Origin: Istiophorus platypterus
Lineage: Eukaryota; Chordata; Actinopteri; Istiophoriformes; Istiophoridae
NCBI GenBank assembly: GCA_016859345.1
Contig: CM029129.1
Span: 11,982,946 to 12,046,945 of the forward strand
Reading direction: 5' to 3'
Length of the DNA: 64,000 nucleotides
The translations under genes were made by a program, and so were the position numbers. Numbering within the stretch: the stretch's first letter is position 1; each line of letters starts with the position of its first letter. This document shows positions 1 to 11,233 of the stretch, in pieces. The notes below the pieces were generated by a model, which saw nothing but the letters and a program-made list of their open reading frames with translations, was not told the origin of the DNA and made no database searches.

Positions 1-2569
1 ACGAGTGATCTACCTGCTGGGTCATGGTGAGTGGAGCAGAGGGCAAAAAGTAAGGACGCTGAAACATAGAAATTACATAAAAAGAGCCGTAGACCATAGA
101 TACAGACAGACCCTCCTTACCCTATACGTCACATCTTGTTTTTTTTTTTTTTGTGGTCTATGACTAAACTTGGTGTCCAAGAGGCTCAGTTTTAGCTGCT
201 ACGCTGAGATTATCTGGAACAAGTTAATATGACGCATCATTATTTTCGGCTGAGCTTTAGTATAAATAACCCAACCTTTAACTGTTTTCAATGTTACACA
301 GAAATGCACGTAAAGACAGCTTCAAACATACAAATATTGTCACACAATGGGCAACTAATGGTACTGACAAAGAGCCAGATTTCACACATAAACACCTCAA
401 GCTGCACAAAATAATAAGACTAAAACATAAACTCATACCAACAAAAGCCAAAACAAAGCCTCACCCGGCAGGCCTAAATACTGAGACAAACAGGAGCTTT
501 GCGCACGGTAGGTTATTAGGAAAACAAATGAGTTTAACAGCATGCTCCAATTTCGAGGCATTTCACTTCATTTTAGTAAGTATGCAAACAGTCTTAAGTG
601 GGAATCACAAATAAACTGAAAAAGTTAACAGGGGATAAGAATATCACTGTGACTGCAGCACACATGCACACATTTGCAAACACCAGCCCACACACATACA
701 GTATATGCAGTGCAGAATGCAAATGAGTAGATAAGAAGATAAATACTGGAAGAATGCAGGCATCATTAATCTTTGAGGAGATGAGGTGTAGTAATTAAGG
801 TTGCTGACACATGGCAGACTCCCATAGGGAGGCAGTGACAGAGTCAGACAGGGGAGCAGCAAGTCTCTCTACTCATGCCCAACACCCTCTTAGTGGGGTG
901 CTGAGGTGAACCTTCAGTGCCTGCCAGCGTGGCTGACATGTTGCTTCTGCTCGGCTCTTTTAGTTCTCCCATACTCATAATGAGTATTTGAATTTCTGCA
1001 ACCCTTCACCATAACCTATTTTGCCACCCCCCCACCCTCAATCCTTTTAACTTTGCAGTTCTTCAGAAACAACAAAAGCTTAAGAGAGACATGGGAAATT
1101 TTAAATATGCAGCACAAAACTACTTCTCGGCTACGACACTCTAATGTAGCATACAGGGAAATATAACAAGTGGCACCTGAAGAATGACATGATAAAAATG
1201 TACTGTACAAACTGTTTTATAAACTGTCAAAGACAAAACTCAAGGTAAAGAAGGGATGCGTTGCACACGTTTTTCTTCTTTTATAACCAACTGCTGAAAA
1301 GCTGAGAAATGTTTTGACATCGTTTTCAATAAATATACTGTGTCAGGGGAAGAATTCTGAAGTCTCATCTCAGCTTGAATGAAGACAAATTGAGCGTGGC
1401 TGTCAGAGTTGACATGCTGTGGAACTGTCCTTACTGTAGATCTGCATCTTCTCCCGACATGAATATTCATATGATAAGAATTATCGCCTGCTGTATACTG
1501 TACATTACCGAAGAGGAAACAAACACGTAGATAAAGCTTATACACCTTTGCTGTACAGAATCTTTTCGTTAAATTTCAAAACTAAACTATACATGAATGC
1601 CTATATCCAGACATAGACAAATTGCTAATGAAGGGATTTACACCTCTGAAAAATATTTCTTGCTCTCACACAAACAGAACAAACCATACAGTACTAATGT
1701 CTTGAATCTTAATTATCAAATCTAAATTTTGAGTTGGCTTCTTGCCTTTTTTTTGTGTATTTATTAAACTGTAAGCCTTTTAGCAAAACAAGGATTGTGA
1801 GGCCCCCCATCACGATTCATGAAAGAATCAGTTAAGAAAAAGTAAAATTCTAACAATTTGATAATAAATATGATTCCGAAAAGTTAGTTACTGCCCCAGC
1901 TGTAATGCCGAGTAATGGTCAAAAGATCAAAACTTATTCTGGGCTACTGCTGACTTTGGTAATCAACACAGTGCCGTGTAAATTAGCATATTTTGAGAAA
2001 AAGAGACTTAAGTAATAAGCATTGTTTTCACTGGACGCTTGTGATTGACACATGAATTTTGATTTGCACTTCTTATAAACTAAACAAGTGTGACTTGCTT
2101 GTTATGCATTGGATAAATGCATCAAAAGCGCCTGTTGGAGTCCACTCAAACAGCTGAAATAATCTACATTCAGAACATGTTATCTGCATGTTTTGTTTTT
2201 TTGGTTTTTTTTTTGTTTTTTACTGGCACTACTGTCTGTTGATTGGCAAATGCTTTGCTTGAGTTATTCAGTGATGTTTGCTTGTCGGCACAGGAAATGT
2301 TGCATTTTTTTTTGTTGTATTATCAAACTTGACACGACAAACGCAGTCCGTCTTTGTCGAGGTGCACTGCTGCAGAAAATGTCATATTCCTCAAAGCTCC
2401 ACTGCTTCCACTTCATATCGCACTCTTATCAAGGTGCATAAATTCAGTGTAATGGTACATTTATGTCATAGATATGATAGAGCTTTAATTCTGGATATAG
2501 TCAACATGGGCCTTTTTTCTAGATTTTGCCAGAGGGATGATTGATTGTATTCATTATTGCCTCGCGATC
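1..2569. other. Gene-free AT-rich stretch
   Basis: I see no gene or recognisable repeat here. Open frames are at most about 107 codons, overlap on both strands and resemble no protein family I know. The only low-complexity parts are T-runs near 139-152 and T/G-rich DNA at about 2190-2222. No splice-flanked open frame stood out. Confidence 0.7.
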
Positions 2570-2740
2570 TTGGGAAAGTTATTAAGACCAACATTTCCTC
2601 TCACCTAGACTACCTGCATGTTGATATTATTCAGTCTTATGAGTCATGTTGCAGATGTTCGCATGCTGTTGGAATTGTCACTGGTACCTATGTGCCAGCC
2701 TCTCTTCACTGGCTTCCAGTTTGGCACAGTCACATTCCCT
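2570..2740 (+). mobile_element. LINE reverse-transcriptase C-terminal fragment (jockey superfamily, L2/Rex1-like)
   Basis: The plus-strand frame beginning at 2545 contains LGKVIKTNISSHLDYLHV and, about 25 residues on, TYVPASLHWLPV. In teleost LINE ORF2 proteins the region after the polymerase palm usually reads (L)xKVIHAFISSRLDYCN, then about 35-40 residues ending in TPVLxSLHWLPV. The order and spacing match, so this is a fragment of that thumb/C-terminal region. It lacks the catalytic FADD box, the endonuclease and a 3' tail. The Cys of the DYCN motif is replaced and the following QNAAARL-type block is hard to see, so it is old. The opposite strand and different surviving segment show it is a separate copy from the LINE at 4.8-7.1 kb. 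The clade is inferred. Confidence 0.65.
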
Positions 2741-2745
2741 GGTAG

Positions 2746-4790
2746 CTAAACCTTACAGCTTTGGTTCCCTGGTAGTGCTGTTTTCAGAAACACAAATCCA
2801 AATAGTGGTCAAAACACCCTGTCAGTGCATTAACACCTATATCCACACCTTTTTTATATTTACTACAAACCTACAGCATGAATTTCATTTAGATTACATA
2901 CCCTCGTTTTCTGGTATCTTCAAGCAGTTAACCTCACTTGAATCAACGTAATGTAATGCTATGCTGTACGGTTTTGAATTTATTTATTTAATTTATGCAT
3001 TATTTGCAGCATTTCTGCAATCCAACGACAATTTCTTAATGATTACTCTGGCATGCTTTAGTCCCTATGAGGCCATGATACCTTAACTGCTTTTCTACCC
3101 TGAGGTAACCACTAACAAACCAATGCACAGTAACTATCAGAAGAATAATGTTGAGTGAATAACCAGCAAATCACTCATAGCTTTCTAAAGACTTCATCCT
3201 CAGCAGAAGTTGTGCTTTTATTCTTGTGTCTCACACCTTTCTCTCACTCTCCTCCGAAATCTGAGCAACTAGATCTGATATTTGCTAATTACTCATAAAG
3301 GTAATACTTTATAAATGAGGCTTTTTACAAGTAGCTGAGGTTAAAGTGAGATTTTTGAATTTTCCATTAAATTGCAATAATCCAAATAGATACTCAGTGT
3401 TATAACATCTATCACAATCCTCTCTTGTCTGAGATGATTATATATTTAACGGTTCTCTACACTAACGTTGATGTGTGAATGTGCTTAGTTGTTAAGAATT
3501 AACACTTGACTTAACACTTTCTTGAGTTTATTTCACAATTTCTATTCTTTCTTCTTCGGAAAGTTCTTTAAAAGAAGTTTCTGTAGGAACTAGAGTATGC
3601 TATTATTCAGATCTTCCATCTGCATCCGTCAGCTCGTGGATCCATTAGGGAAATAAAGCATGCCTTTTCGAGAAGAAGCATATATTTATCCCTAAAAATG
3701 ATGCATTTCTGTATAAAAAGAAGACAAAAGAATACATGTACCAAAGCAATGACTTATATTAATCTTCCACTACTAATAAAAGTGAGTGACTCAAGTGCAT
3801 AATGTGCTAAGCACATGCACACACATGTACTAAGCTTGGGATGTGTGGGATGTAATCGACATTGCGAATGACAATGTAAAGTGAAGAACCAATGAATGCA
3901 GATTAACTTATTACCTTGATTCGAACCCTGTTTTGTTCTGCAGTTAAAGAAAAGAAAAAGCCCCTTTCAAAGCTTAAGACTCAACACACTAAACACTAAA
4001 CGTTATCACATCACTTACGGGTCTTTTTTTGGCACTGTATTTAGTATGCACTGGAGACTATCCAGATTGACAGGCATGATGGATCTGAGCTTCGGCGGTA
4101 AGAGAACATTCAGAACTGCAGATACTTTGGGAGCAAGAAGCCATTGAAGCTCTGTCTAATGAGAACAGTCCTACCGTCCCACTAAACATGTCACAATCCC
4201 CCTGCCCCACGTCACTAGTTTCATGCTCAGAGAAATCCAATCTATCATAATTACATGGATGCCTGCCTATATTGATCACATGTTAGTCAGGCAAGACTGA
4301 CAGTGAGCAGCAAAATTAAAATAGATGTGTGAGTACCAGGCATGAGCTAAGGGACTTCTACTCCACTCTGGCTGAGTAGCTCATGAGTCTACAAGCCTTT
4401 AAGTGTCATTTTGATGGATCTCTTTCTCTCAGTCTCTCTCTTGCACTCACATACTGATTAACTGGTATATGTAACCTGACAAACAGTACAGATGTAGTAA
4501 CATAACAGATATTGTACGATACTATAGATTCATTCATCGATTTATTTACTTATTGTTGTGCATATAACTCCAGCGCAGTTCAAAAGCATTGCTAGTGTGT
4601 TAAACCAGAATTGCCACAGACAAATAAAATGGTTGAGCAGCCAAGAGTTTGAGAAGTCTTAATTTATATGGTATAACAGACCCAGTATGATGCATATACT
4701 GTAAGGGGTTATGACTTCCTCTACAAACACAAACAGATCCCAAATATTGCCTGGTTGTTTACTTAGATTAACAATAACATAAACGTGTGA
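2746..4790. other. Gene-free stretch between two LINE fossils
   Basis: AT-rich single-copy-looking DNA. No gene, microsatellite above about 20 bp or repeat family was recognised. A tRNA-B-box-like string (minus-strand GGTTCGAATCA) lies near 3920 but has no A box or fold around it. Confidence 0.65.
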
Positions 4791-4929
4791 GTTAAAAAAA
4801 ATATTTATATAGCACATTTCAAAAAAATTTTACAAGGTGTCCCACAAACAAAAATCATCCAAAAGCAACAGATATGATTTTAAAAAAGGGGGTTCTTGAA
4901 AAGATTGATTTTTTTTTTCTTTTCAGTGC

Positions 4930-5275
4930 GATTTGAGTTGGATGACTTAATAGTGAAGGTAAGGTATTCCAGCATTTAGGTCCAAGGACAGCGAGTAAAC
5001 AGCCTCTTTCATTTTAAATCAGGCCCAGGGAATAGCCAAAAGGCCCAGATTGTCCTGACTGACCTGTGAGACTATAGGTTTTGCACAGCAATTCAAAGAG
5101 GTTTTCAGGGGCTTCACCATGTAGAGCCAGATGGGTATTTTATAGATTATATATATTTGATTCTAAATTCTTCTGTTGGCCAATGGAAAGAGGCCAACAC
5201 TTGAGTAATGTGCTCCCTGCAATTCATCTTAGTAGAAGAAGATGGCCTGCAGCATTTTGAACCATGTGCAGATGA
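4930..5275 (-). pseudogene. LINE ORF2 C-terminal region, broken
   Basis: The minus strand reads MVQNAAGHLLLL at 5232-5266, matching the VQNAAARLL motif, then HITQVLASFHWP, matching HITPVLxSLHWLP. Further on, CPWT and MLEYLTFTIKSSNSN near 4950-5000 match the ends of APRLWNSLPxxIRxxxSLxxFK. A run of stops and frame changes interrupts it. It joins directly to the polymerase fragment through the internal deletion and runs into the 3' untranslated tail that ends at about 4795. Confidence 0.75.
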
Positions 5276-5289
5276 GCTACATCTCCTTG

Positions 5290-5760
5290 ACTAAGGCTAG
5301 CTAACTGATGCTGTAGATTTTCTGTTAGATAGAAAGGATCTGAATCAAGAAAGAGTAGACTCAGACAGGCCAAGCCATCGCCTTAATCTGTCAAAAAGGA
5401 TCTCATGATCAGTTGCATCAAAGGCTGAGCTAAGATCCAACAAAATTAAAATTTAAATTTCTTCAGTGTCAGCTTGTACAAGAATGTAATTCTGCGCCCT
5501 AAGAAGAACTGGCTCTGTGCTTTGCCTCAAAAATTGTTTTGTCTCTTCAAAAGTACACATGGCTTTCAAATTTTCAATCAAGTGGTTGGCAACTACTTTT
5601 CTAAAATTTTTGAGATAAAAGGTAATTTTGACATAGGTCTAAAATTAATGCACAAATTTGAATCCAGAGCAGGTTTTTTAAGAATTCGTTAAACACTGGC
5701 TACCTTGAAATAGTTGGTAGGGAAAAAAAACCTGGTCAGTACTGAACCTGGGTCAGGGTT
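5290..5760 (-). pseudogene. LINE reverse-transcriptase domain, 5' half, broken
   Basis: Minus-strand peptides in order: RILKKPALDSN and NFRPMSKLPFISKILEK (5597-5680), matching LLKKPxLDPxxLNNYRPISNLPFISKILEK of reverse-transcriptase block 1; then LIENLKAMCTFEE and LLDLSSAFDATDHEI (5399-5446), matching the LLDLSAAFDTVDH block that carries the first catalytic Asp; then DRLRRWLGLSEST and FLSNRK, matching the GLSGxxLxWFxSYLSNR block. The first catalytic Asp (LDLSSAFD) survives. The following VPQGSxLGP and FADD blocks are absent, as the sequence jumps from FLSNRK to the C-terminal VQNAA block within about 75 bp. Stops occur directly after ILEK and inside the later blocks. Confidence 0.85.
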
Positions 5761-6210
5761 AGTAACCATGGGTCAACACTAATCAGAACCTGTTTAAGAA
5801 AGTTGGCAGAAATGTGGTCATAGGACTTAAGGAAGATCACAAATGCAACACTGTTGTCATTATAGTCCTCATAGAGATGGGTGTGAACTGGTTTAGTACA
5901 ACAGACTGGCTGCAGGGTGAGGCTATATTTATATCTGATATTATTTATATAAAAAAAAAATAATTTTAAAATTTGACATAGATAAACTCATCAAAATGAG
6001 ATGCTCTAGCATCCTTGGCCTCGGCGTTGAATGAGGTTAAAAGATCCTTCATGTTAAGGTAATGACCTGCAGTTTACACTATTACCACCTACATCCCACC
6101 CTCTGGCATTCTCTTTTCAGGTGAATGATTGTATTATTTATCAAGGGAGAGGGATTACTTGTAGACCTCTGACTAGCCCTGAAAGAAATAATCCTGTCTA
6201 ATGTTGTGAG

Positions 6211-6840
6211 TCATAAGTCACTGAAACTGGCCACAATGTTCTCAATGGCAGTAAAATGGGAAAGGTCAGGATTCTTGGATCTGAACACTGTAGAAAATGT
6301 AGAAGCAGAACTAGCAGTAAAAATACAGGAATGCCGGATGTGACTGGTGTTAATAAGACTAGTTTTGAGAATAGTATCAAAAAGAAAGTACTTCTGATCT
6401 GCAACAAAAATATCCTCCAGGGTCAAGGAATTTGTATGTAAAGCAAAGGTAAAAATTGGATTTAAAATGTGAACACCATTATGAGTGGGAGATGAGATGT
6501 GCTATTTAAAGTGAAAAGATTTTGTATTGTTTGAAAACTCTAATGTATAAGAAGAAGCACTATCATCTAAGAGAATATTAAAACCAACTGCAATTTACAC
6601 CTTGTCATAATCTATTAAAAATAGCAGCAAATCCCCAGATCAAATCAAGGGGAACTAAAATATCTAAAACTGGATGGTTACAGTTGAGCCAGCAGACTGT
6701 TTTGACCAGGCTTTAGCCAAGTCTCAGTTAAAAATAGCAAATCCAGTTTCTGAGAGATTATAAAATGGTTTAGGATAAAAGTCTGATTTCACAGGTCATG
6801 TATTAGTTACTACAATTTAGCTGAAATTTGGTCATTCTTT
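6211..6840 (-). pseudogene. LINE APE-type endonuclease domain, broken
   Basis: Minus-strand peptides in order: QKLDLLFLTETWLKPG (6705-6760), matching the KLDFLFLTETWL motif that contains the catalytic Glu of AP-like endonucleases; FLIDYDKV (about 6605-6630) followed by GFNILLDD (6560-6585), matching YDKVLIVGDFNIHVD; then SSPTHNGVHILNPIF and VADQKYFLF, which stand where active copies have GPTHxxGHTLDLVF and VSDHKCVFF. The catalytic Asp of GDFN is lost by a small frame disturbance (GFN), LDL has become LNP, and the SDH catalytic pair has become ADQ. About 60-80 residues expected between the TETWL and YDKV blocks are missing. The domain nicks target DNA in active elements; this copy is inactive on several counts. 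Confidence 0.85.
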
Positions 6841-7222
6841 GCAGAAGAGGTGGGGGCATTGTGCCTGAGGTTACTGAAATTAACTCCTACTAGATCGGGA
6901 GCACTGACGGGTTCATGCACCACAAACCCTATATCATATACGCATTGGGTTTTTATAGAAGCGGAGAGGGGAGATAGAGAGACACTGTGCAGCCCAAGTC
7001 CTGTAGATGAGCAAAAGTGGGTTGAATTCACTGTTTAGGAGGCTTGGATCAGGGGGAAAACCTTCACAGGTGGACACTTGAACTTACACGCCGGTGCACA
7101 CTGATGAAACTTGCATGTGGAGGCTGTGACTTATATTGTCTGATAATATTTGTGAGCCAAAATTGTTTCTGTGAACATCAAGCCTCACAGAAAAGTTTCT
7201 CCGGCCCTAGATCATTCCAGTG

Positions 7223-7325
7223 CATCATCATCATCATCATCATCAACACCATCATTATCATAATTCCTTTTCTCATTGTTTACATCCTTTTCTTAATTTC
7301 CCAGTTCATCATCATCATCATCATT
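7223..7325. repeat. (CAT/ATC)n microsatellite, two blocks
   Basis: Two runs of CAT/ATC trinucleotides, 7223-7245 and 7306-7325, are separated by T-rich DNA that still carries scattered ATC units. On the plus strand one frame gives a run of Ile codons, which explains the hydrophobic open frame here. It is not a gene. Confidence 0.95.
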
Positions 7326-10300
7326 CTGAAATTATGTCTGTACCTCTGCCAGACACTCATGTGTCTTTCTAGTTGGTCTTGACATTAGCCAGAATAGATT
7401 TTGATGTATTTTTCATATTTTAATTCACTTGCTCTCTTCATTTTCATCTCCCTTCCATCATACCTCCTACCTAATTTCTACCCTGAAGGTGTCAGAGTGA
7501 CTCCGTCATTCTCTGTGAAACAGCTGAAGCCTTAATGGTCCCTAATGATAGGCTCAGAAAGAGCGACGGGAAGGTTGTATGGTGATGGCAGAAAGATAAG
7601 TGAATAGAGGAGGAAAAATGATATATTGGGTTGTGAGGAAGAGGTGAGAAAACACACTGAAGGAAAAGAATGGCTGAAGAGAATGTGTTGATGGGATTGA
7701 AGTGAATTTGAAGGAGGAGATGAGATAGTGGTAAGGGTGGGGAGAGTGGCGAAGTGAATGGGGATAAGCTTGGGTGAGAGGTACTGTCACTGGTTACAGC
7801 AATGACAAAAAGAAGCAGACAGGATGATTGAGAGAGGTTGATGAACAGATACTGTAGATACCAAGAAACAAGACACGTACAATGTGCGTACATGACCCAT
7901 AAAAAAACCCAAACACTGTAAAGATTGAGCTTTTTACAGGTATGATACAGTCGGTACAGCTACACTACTCCTTTAAAACATCAGGCAGTGGAGAAGGACA
8001 TTGGATGTCTATGTTGTTCCCCAAGTGTTAATGTGTTATCCATCCAAGCAAAAACCAGCTGGCCAGTCATAGCTTTCAATTCATATTGATTGGAGAGAGA
8101 GACAAAGTGTAAATGCAGCAGGTGTATGCCTGATCAGACACTGCTTGCTGGCCAAAGCACGCACAAGTGCATGCACCCTGTTGCTGGTCACACACACAGA
8201 TGACGAGAAACGTAGTCAACATTAACAAATTTGTGTATTCAACATCTGTCAGATTACAGGTCAGTGTGGAGGACAGCAGGAGAGAGAGTGGCAAACAGTA
8301 AAAGAGAGAAGAGATGTAAGGAAGGCAGTAAGCAAGCAGGGTACAACTTGTCTATTTTCATCTGTAATTTCCCAGTTAGCAGTAGACTTAGCTCACTTAG
8401 TACAGGGATCACACACAGACATATTCAGGGAGGGAAAAGGGAAAAAGAATACGGGCGTGTTTTAAAAAGAAATTGCTACTTGGTAGGGGAAAGTGTGGTA
8501 AAACCACATATGATTCTGGAACTAGATATGAAAAAATAGAAGTGGTTAGAAAACGAGAGAAAAAATACAGAGAACAGGAGCAGGGACTTGACAAAATTAA
8601 AGAGTGAAGAGTGGATATAAAAAGAAAAGGCTGGGGATTCAGTACTCAGTCTTTTCTCTCTAGATAAAGCTGACATGATCTGGGTTAACACAAGGTCATA
8701 TGAGTACAGAAGGGTTTGTTCAAATGGTCTGCACATACATGTAAACCCACCAGCCCCTACAAGAGGAGAATAGCAAAAATGTTTCTAGATTGCGCAAAAA
8801 CTAGCCAGCTTAGTCACACACCCTTAGACACACACACAGTGAAAAGGTGATAGACTGAATAAAAAAAGCACAGGAAGAAAAAAAAGGGCCTCTAACAAAT
8901 TCAATTTGCAAGGGCTACAGCCAGTGCACACAGACAGGCCTATATTAGTATTACTCATATGATAGAGCAGCCCATCCATCACACACACATACGAGAAAAT
9001 GTAACAGAGAAGAGAGCAGATGAAAGGAAGGACTGGAAGGTAGACAAGGATAGAGGTGATCATAGTGCATCTAAATAGCATCAATCTATGACTATATACT
9101 ATATATACATATATATATATCTATATGTATATATAGATATATATATATGTATATATATCAGTGACTTTATGTACTGTATGTTATTCCTCCTCAAATACAC
9201 AAGTATCTGTCGATGTGACAGAGTGTGTTTGTCACCACAGACCTCAGGGGGGAAGAAAGAATATTAGGGTTATTGTTTTGCAAAGTGCAAAGCCGAAGGT
9301 TGCAATCCAGTCTTGTCTCCACCTTCCTATCCCTTCTGGGGAAGACAGTGACGCAACAAGCAGGGATGGATGCAGACTGAAATGCATTTCACTGTATATT
9401 GCCATGTAGGTCAGTATTCCCTCGACAAGTTTTCTTCTCTATTTCCCCTTCTCTCTTTCACACAATATGTTTCACTCATACCTAAAAAAAGGAAGTGTGG
9501 AAATTTGCTTTGCTGCAGAACTTGAAACTGTAGACACAGAAACTGTATGTTGGGGAACTGTAAGGGCCAATCATTGCTGCTGACTTATCAAGACTGGAAT
9601 GTTATTTTTTTTTCCATCAGATCTTTATGTGTTCATTTGTAAACGTGGGGAAATTCATCTAAGTATTCTCTCTAACTTCAATATGAGCACTTACAAAGCT
9701 GAAAGTGATGCATCGACATAAATAAAACAATATCAAATGCACTCTTTATTAAAAACAAGGTAAAAAAAAAACAACAACGAAAAACATAACACTATTCACA
9801 TTGCTTCTGCTTTCCCATCCCATTCCATTTGGTGTCAACCTAAAATTAGTAAATACCAACACATGCTGTTAAAACCTTCCACATTTAAAGCTTACCAAGG
9901 AGAAGAGGGATTATGCTCTAATGTTATTTATGATATGGAAAAGTACAATATCTTGAATTTACCAATACAACATTTATTGATAGCGAATGTGTACAAACAG
10001 CAAATTAAACAGTAGCAGATCAGAAAATGGGGAGATGACTTGTTAAAATATGATAAAATAAAAAACTGGAAAATTAGGAATAAAGGACTGACTACAAAAA
10101 AAGGTCAATTTTAAAATAAAAATCTGATTCTTTCTGCTGTTCAGGTAACTATAGGAGGTATTTATGATATGTTTTGTTTCTTTTTTACATTTTTTTCCCT
10201 CACTTCCCCTCCCATGATGATGTATGCTATTGTCATGGCTACCTACGCTCTACTGCACAATGAGCACAGAGCAAACAGCTCATTGTGTGTGCGCTCCAGG

Positions 10301-10429
10301 GATGTGCATGCAGGCATTTCTGTGTGTATGCATGTGTGAGCGAACGTTTTCTTGACCCCTATCCTATTTTTTGATCTGATTTCCTCTTCAGTCAGTATTT
10401 CTTTAAACCCACCCACGCATCCATTTCTC
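7326..10429. other. Gene-free stretch with purine-biased DNA
   Basis: No gene was recognised. From about 7555 to 7800 the plus strand is very poor in C and rich in G and A, and similar purine-rich DNA recurs at about 8270-8340 and 8520-8640. A palindromic TA-rich microsatellite sits at 9093-9159. The minus-strand ORF at 7492-7893 (133 codons, Ser/Leu/Pro-rich) is a by-product of this composition. Confidence 0.65.
9093..9159. repeat. (TA)n-rich microsatellite with inverted-repeat character
   Basis: TA dinucleotides are interspersed with CTAT, GTAT and GATA variants. The arms TATATATCTATAT and ATATATAGATATATA around about 9126 are inverted complements, so the tract could extrude a hairpin. Confidence 0.95.
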
Positions 10430-11233
10430 CCCCTGTCCTCAGACTGTGAGGGCCCTGTTAAAACCTTCAGCTTGCACCTCTTGAGATCATCCACTGTGGA
10501 TTTTGAGGGTTTTATTTTGGATCATTATCCTATTGTAGAAACCATACTCATCACTTTCAGCTTTTTTTTTATTTATTGAAGATTTGATGTTTACTCTCAG
10601 ATTTTGCTGGTATTTAATTGAATCTATTCTTCCCTATGACAGTTCCCTTTGCCACTGGCTGCAACAGAAGCCTGAAGCATGTTCATTCCACCTCATGAAA
10701 TTCTGCAAACTTTTTTCTCCAAACATACCTTTGCTCATTGCAGCCAATAAGTTCTATTCTAACCTCATCAGACCACACGATTTGTTTACAAAATGCATCA
10801 GGCTTGTTTAGCTGTTCCTTTGAAAACTTCTGAAGCTGAATTTTGTGGCAAGAATGCAGCAAAGGTTTCTTTCCTTGAAGGTAATATTTGTGGAGGTGTC
10901 GCAAAAATTCAAATTTCCAGAGAGCAAGGCAGCTGCATAGAGGAACTCATGGCTGCTGATTGTTGGGACATGGTTTGAGGAGTCAGAGTATTTACAAAGC
11001 TTTCAACAAGCCTTATACTTAAGGAGATAAGTTTTGAGGTCTCTTGTGTGTCTAAACATTTGTATGGTTCTCCCTTATTTTTTTTTTAATCGCACAAAAC
11101 AAAAATAAAACACTGTTATTTCCAAAATATTGAAAAGAATGTTTCTCTCTATTAGATATCAGATCATCTTCTACTAACTTAACTATATACTGAAATTTTG
11201 ACCAAGGATGCCTTAACTTTTTCATGCCACTGT
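10430..11233 (-). mobile_element. Tc1-like DNA transposon fossil with internal deletion
   Basis: Read on the minus strand, the element begins at 11233 with a terminal-repeat-like sequence (CACAGTGGCATGAAAAAG, then GGTCAAAATTTC). Next comes a transposase start (MSSSMQLP at 10929-10952, where relatives read MGSSKQLP), then the catalytic region in the frame 10904-10683: HKIQLQKFSKEQLNKPDAF, VWSDEVRIELIG with the first catalytic Asp, and NEQRYVWRKKFAEFHE. After frameshifts, DNDPK near 10535 carries the second Asp, followed by VDDLKRCKLKVLTGPSQS at 10440-10500. The final acidic motif (PDLNPIE in relatives) is gone and no second terminal repeat is visible. The start region is joined almost directly to the HLHKY motif, so an internal deletion of roughly 100 codons removed the paired helix-turn-helix DNA-binding domain. 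The copy is inactive and truncated at its left end. Confidence 0.88.
10683..10904 (-). pseudogene. Tc1-like transposase catalytic-core fragment
   Basis: A 73-codon open frame starting with MRHLHKYYLQGKKPLL. The conserved KIQLQKF, LNKPDAF, SDEVRIEL and RYVWRKK strings are those of the DDE transposase core of Tc1-like elements. Intact proteins are about 340 residues, so this is about one fifth of the protein. It carries only the first of the three catalytic acidic residues. It is part of the element at 10430-11233 and is not a host gene. Confidence 0.85.

Larger units (their letters stand above)
4795..7090 (-). mobile_element. Decayed LINE (non-LTR retrotransposon, L2/Rex1-like)
   Basis: Read on the minus strand, this segment follows the order of a teleost APE-type LINE ORF2: endonuclease (about 6840 down to 6230), linker (about 6230-5800), reverse transcriptase (about 5760-5290), C-terminal region (5290-4930) and a 3' end at 4801-4820 whose minus-strand sequence reads GAAATGTGCTATATAAATAT, the GTGCTATATAAATA tail common to fish LINEs. 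Each part is recognised by short peptide motifs given in the sub-entries. The copy is about 2.3 kb, with in-frame stops and frameshifts throughout, a gap inside the endonuclease and a larger gap removing the middle of the polymerase. It cannot encode an active protein. The 5' boundary near 7090 is approximate, as family-like protein sequence becomes hard to follow beyond about 6840. No target-site duplication was identified. Whether the clade is L2, Rex1 or another jockey-superfamily lineage is inference. Confidence 0.88.

Noticed and set aside
3905..3930. B-box-like GGTTCGAATCA on the minus strand (possible tRNA)
   Set aside because: No A box at the right distance and no acceptor or anticodon stems could be drawn.
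7044..7382. 112-codon frame with an Ile-rich apparent membrane segment
   Set aside because: The hydrophobic run is produced by ATC/CAT trinucleotide repeats.
7492..7893. 133-codon minus-strand frame rich in Ser, Leu and Pro
   Set aside because: It is the complement of a purine-biased stretch, which removes stops from the opposite strand. No domain seen.
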